6,225 nt of DNA from Alkaliphilus sp. Lineage in GTDB: Bacteria; Bacillota; Clostridia; Peptostreptococcales; Natronincolaceae. Below, one piece after another: positions 4,961 to 6,225 of the stretch (positions are counted from its first letter, which is position 1; every line of letters begins with the position of its first letter). The position numbers and the translations under genes are program-made. The stretch covers positions 1 to 6,225 of the forward strand of contig JALNXC010000077.1 of NCBI GenBank assembly GCA_023230535.1. Reading direction: 5' to 3'. The notes beneath the pieces are model-generated. The model had not been told where the DNA came from and did no database searches. It saw only the letters and a list, made by a program, of their open reading frames with translations.

Positions 4961-4976
4961 ATTATTGGACGCTTAC
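4961..4976 (-). repeat. IS66 right terminal inverted repeat
   Basis: The complement reads GTAAGCGTCCAATAAT. Extended inward to 4955 it matches 21 of 22 positions of the left end at 5327-5348, so the two face away from each other across 350 bp of intervening DNA. Confidence 0.75.
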
Positions 4977-5147
4977 AAAAAATCTGCTTGGGTATAACAC
5001 ACAAAAAAACATAGAGGATCTTTAATAGTAGCCCTTTCTAGAAAGCTAAAGGATACGGCGAAGAAGGGTCAGCTTGAAAATATTGATTTACAGAAAGGTG
5101 AGGTCAAGGAATAAAAAGATAAATTTTTCCTGTGATGGGCACCATAA
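4977..5147. other. Intervening DNA with a short unrecognised frame
   Basis: Between the IS66 right end and the RelE-like fragment the only protein-like signal is a frame open from 4998 to TAA 5112-5114. It encodes GSLIVALSRKLKDTAKKG then QLENIDLQKGEVKE, without a start codon or ribosome site. It may be the end of a decayed gene. I could not link it to an antitoxin family. Confidence 0.3.
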
Positions 5148-5261
5148 GTGAAGAGGTATAAGATAGGTAATTATAGAATAATTGCAGAAATAAATGATGA
5201 TGAGGTTAGAATATTAATAATCGAAATAGGTCATAAGAAAGATATTTATAAAAAGCTCTAA
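5148..5261 (+). pseudogene. C-terminal fragment of a RelE/ParE-superfamily toxin
   Basis: After a TAA at 5145-5147 the frame encodes KRYKIGNYRIIAEINDDE and EIGHKKDIYKKL and ends at TAA 5259-5261. This is the characteristic tail of RelE/YoeB-type mRNA interferases: R-Y-x-x-G-x-Y-R-I-I then a strand and I-G-H-K-K-D-I-Y. RelE toxins are usually 85-100 residues; only about 37 remain, and the N-terminal half and any antitoxin are missing. The GTG at 5148 has no ribosome site, so I consider it a relic. The stop overlaps the terminator below. Confidence 0.78.
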
Positions 5262-5282
5262 GACTAGGGCTTTTTCTTTTTT
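5250..5282 (+). terminator. Rho-independent terminator after the RelE fragment
   Basis: AAAAAGCTC (5250-5258) pairs with GGGCTTTTT (5267-5275), nine pairs with one wobble, around an 8-base loop, followed by C and six T (5277-5282). The stem begins in the last codons of the toxin fragment. Confidence 0.82.
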
Positions 5283-5326
5283 CAAAAAAATATCTGCTAT
5301 TATAAATATAGGTAGATAAATTCGGT

Positions 5327-5348
5327 GTAAGCGTCCAATAATCCCATG
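5327..5348 (+). repeat. Isolated IS66 left terminal inverted repeat
   Basis: GTAAGCGTCCAATAATCCC at 5327-5345 (match extends through ATG at 5348) is the intact form of the left end seen at 4668. No tnpA, tnpB or tnpC coding is recognisable to its right before the palindromic element, so this is a solo end of a second, lost IS66 copy. Confidence 0.7.
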
Positions 5349-5496
5349 GTTTTAAAACCAACAGCACCCATAATATAATATTCTCTATAAAAGCGTAGGG
5401 AGATGATATTGATAGCTAATATGAAAGCAACCCGTCATGTGTTTATGGTAATCTAAAAGTACAATAAAGGGGGTGCGGACAAAATCCCGGACCTTG
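5349..5496. other. 148 bp with no supportable gene
   Basis: This stretch lies between the solo IS66 end and the palindromic element. A short frame from an ATG at 5403 stops after 17 codons and resembles nothing I know. The segment TGCGGACAAAATCCCGG (5474-5490), directly before the first AATATTC, may be the outer tip of the palindromic element's left end. Confidence 0.4.
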
Positions 5497-5727
5497 AATA
5501 TTCCAGTGGCACAGAGCCACGATTTCGGTAGCATAGAGCCATTTTGATTTTGCCTGATTGATAATTCTTGGAAGCATGTATATTTGTCAAGGCCTTGCCG
5601 CTACAGCGGTGCGTAGCAACCTTTATAAATATACATGCTTCTGATAAGTCCTAAAGTGAGCAAAATCAAATGTGATTTAACTGGCTCCCTATGACCGGAC
5701 AGGTGGCTCAATAAGAGTTTGAATATT
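5497..5727. mobile_element. Palindromic MITE-like element with IS21-style multiple terminal repeats
   Basis: The left arm contains AATATTC (5497-5503), GAGCCA (5514-5519), GAGCCA (5536-5541) and CATTTTGATTTTGC (5540-5553). The right arm contains the complements in mirror order: GCAAAATCAAATG (5660-5672), TGGCTC (5682-5687), TGGCTC (5704-5709) and GAATATT (5721-5727). The two TGGCTC copies are 22 bp apart in both arms. Repeated ~20-bp units at both ends are a hallmark of IS21-family elements. At the centre a 17-bp stem (5571-5587 with 5625-5641) encloses CCGC-TACA-GCGG. There is no coding capacity for IstA or IstB. The family assignment is inference; the palindrome is directly visible. Confidence 0.6.
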
Positions 5728-5793
5728 TAATAGATAAACTTTTTAAAAACTTATATTTATAAAAGAAAAACAACGAGAAGTTAAAGGAAAATA

Positions 5794-5822
5794 TTGTTTA
5801 CGTGCTGATAAAATGATATAAT
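5794..5822 (+). promoter_or_regulatory. SigA-type promoter for the XRE-hsd genes
   Basis: TTGTTT (5794-5799), a 17-bp spacer and TATAAT (5817-5822) with a TGn extension (5814-5816) form a strong consensus promoter. The -10 ends 28 bp before the XRE start codon. It is the clearest promoter in the window. Confidence 0.8.
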
Positions 5823-5850
5823 TGAGTATATTTCATAGGAGGTAGATGCA

Positions 5851-6060
5851 ATGGCTTTAAATTATAATAAGTTATGGAAATTATTAATAGACAAGGGGAT
5901 GAAGAAAAAAGACCTTCAAGCCTCATCTGGTGTCAGTTCAGCTACTATCACTAAACTTGGAAGAAATGAAAATGTTAACACTGAGATACTTCAAAGGATA
6001 TGCAATGCCCTCAAGTGTGATATATGCGATATTTTGGAGTTTATTCCGGATGAAGATTAA
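5851..6060 (+). CDS. XRE/Cro-CI family helix-turn-helix regulator
   Basis: This 69-residue protein consists almost entirely of one Cro/CI-type DNA-binding domain. MKKKDLQASSGVSSATITKL (17-36) is the helix-turn-helix, followed by N-E-N-V-N-T-E-I-L-Q-R-I-C-N-A-L, the standard fifth helix of XRE domains. The closing CDICDILEFIPDED is typical of the short YozG/YdaS-like group of Firmicutes. AGGAGG (5837-5842) lies 8 bp before ATG 5851. It is 25 bp upstream of hsdM and under its own strong promoter. It may therefore be the local controller of the restriction-modification operon, much like C-proteins; that role is inferred from position only. Confidence 0.88.
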   Translation: MALNYNKLWKLLIDKGMKKKDLQASSGVSSATITKLGRNENVNTEILQRICNALKCDICDILEFIPDED

Positions 6061-6085
6061 GATGGATAATGAGGAGGAAGGTTAA

Positions 6086-6225
6086 ATGGCGAACAGGAAA
6101 GAACAGGAAAGAGCAGAGCTACACCGTACCATATGGAATATGGCAAATGATTTAAGGGGTAGTGTGGATGGATGGGATTTCAAACAATATGTACTGGGTA
6201 TGCTCTTTTATAGATATATTTCAGA
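6086..6225 (+). CDS. hsdM: HsdM, type I restriction-modification DNA methyltransferase subunit (N-terminal part)
   Basis: The frame opens at ATG 6086 with AGGAGG (6072-6077) 8 bp upstream and runs off the window after 46 codons. The segment IWNMANDLRGSVDGWDFKQY then VLGMLFYRYIS is the conserved start of HsdM, where a helical N-terminal domain binds HsdS and HsdR. The SAM-binding and NPPF motifs lie beyond the window. HsdM with HsdS methylates adenines in a bipartite target, and with HsdR the complex cleaves unmethylated DNA. HsdS and HsdR presumably follow downstream. Confidence 0.93.
   Translation, partial: MANRKEQERAELHRTIWNMANDLRGSVDGWDFKQYVLGMLFYRYIS

Larger units (their letters stand above)
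4668..4976 (+). mobile_element. Internally deleted IS66-family relic with both terminal inverted repeats
   Basis: The left end GTAAGTATCCAATAATCCC (4668-4686) and the right end ATTATTGGACGCTTAC (4961-4976) are terminal inverted repeats beginning GTAAG, typical of IS66. A second copy of the left end at 5327-5345 reads GTAAGCGTCCAATAATCCC. The 309-bp unit keeps only part of the transposase gene (tnpC) and the 3' terminator; tnpA, tnpB and most of tnpC are gone. The 8-bp flanks (GATTTAAT on the left, AAAAAATC on the right) do not match. The target duplication expected of IS66 is therefore lost or was never made. Confidence 0.75.

Noticed and set aside
4750..5004. 84-codon minus-strand frame across the IS66 relic
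   Set aside because: It is antisense to the IS66 transposase fragment and crosses the terminator and terminal repeat; it is a shadow frame.
5497..5727. CRISPR array or attC-like site
   Set aside because: The repeats are inverted and mirror-ordered rather than regularly spaced direct repeats, and there are no spacers or integrase core sites.

Overview
The window looks like a piece of a low-GC Firmicutes (Clostridia-type) chromosome. The evidence is the AT-rich intergenic DNA, strong purine-rich ribosome binding sites, the tsaB-rimI-tsaD cluster followed by rex, and a Rex-like operator matching the clostridial form as I remember it. The left half (1 to about 3760) is ordinary core genome. The right half (about 3760 to 6225) is an accessory stretch made of gene fragments and transposon relics, leading into a type I restriction-modification operon.

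Region 1-1753 holds the end of tsaB, then rimI, then tsaD. They are tightly packed (6 bp gap, then a 17 bp overlap) and read as one operon for tRNA t6A37 synthesis plus a GNAT acetyltransferase. Region 1762-2227 contains a possible operator or weak hairpin, an extended -10 promoter, a 56-codon unrecognised ORF, a pair of imperfect direct repeats bracketing a long hairpin, and a long hairpin with a T tract that looks like a terminator. Region 2228-2667 has no gene but is rich in signals. It holds a row of at least five same-facing DnaA-box-like nonamers spaced 9-12 bp apart, including two perfect consensus copies. It also holds two Rex-operator-like palindromes and a repeated 9-mer. Rex (GTG start) and a MarR-family regulator follow as an apparent two-gene operon.

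From about 3760 on, almost nothing is intact. There is one small unrecognised ORF (4022-4285) and an orphan frame (4287-4439). Next comes the N-terminal piece of a PLD-like/helicase-type protein that is cut at 4668 by an internally deleted IS66 relic (4668-4976) with both terminal inverted repeats. A RelE/ParE-type toxin tail (5148-5261), a second isolated IS66 left end (5327-5348) and a palindromic MITE-like element with IS21-style multiple terminal repeats (5497-5727) follow. After this graveyard, a clear promoter drives a small XRE-family regulator and hsdM, the modification subunit of a type I restriction system, which runs off the window.

The most interesting observation is the DnaA-box array just downstream of tsaD and upstream of rex, well away from any visible dnaA gene. 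It resembles the DnaA-box clusters outside oriC described in Bacillus subtilis, one of which I recall lying near gcp (tsaD). The transposon relics on the right are also worth a look as possible small non-autonomous elements.
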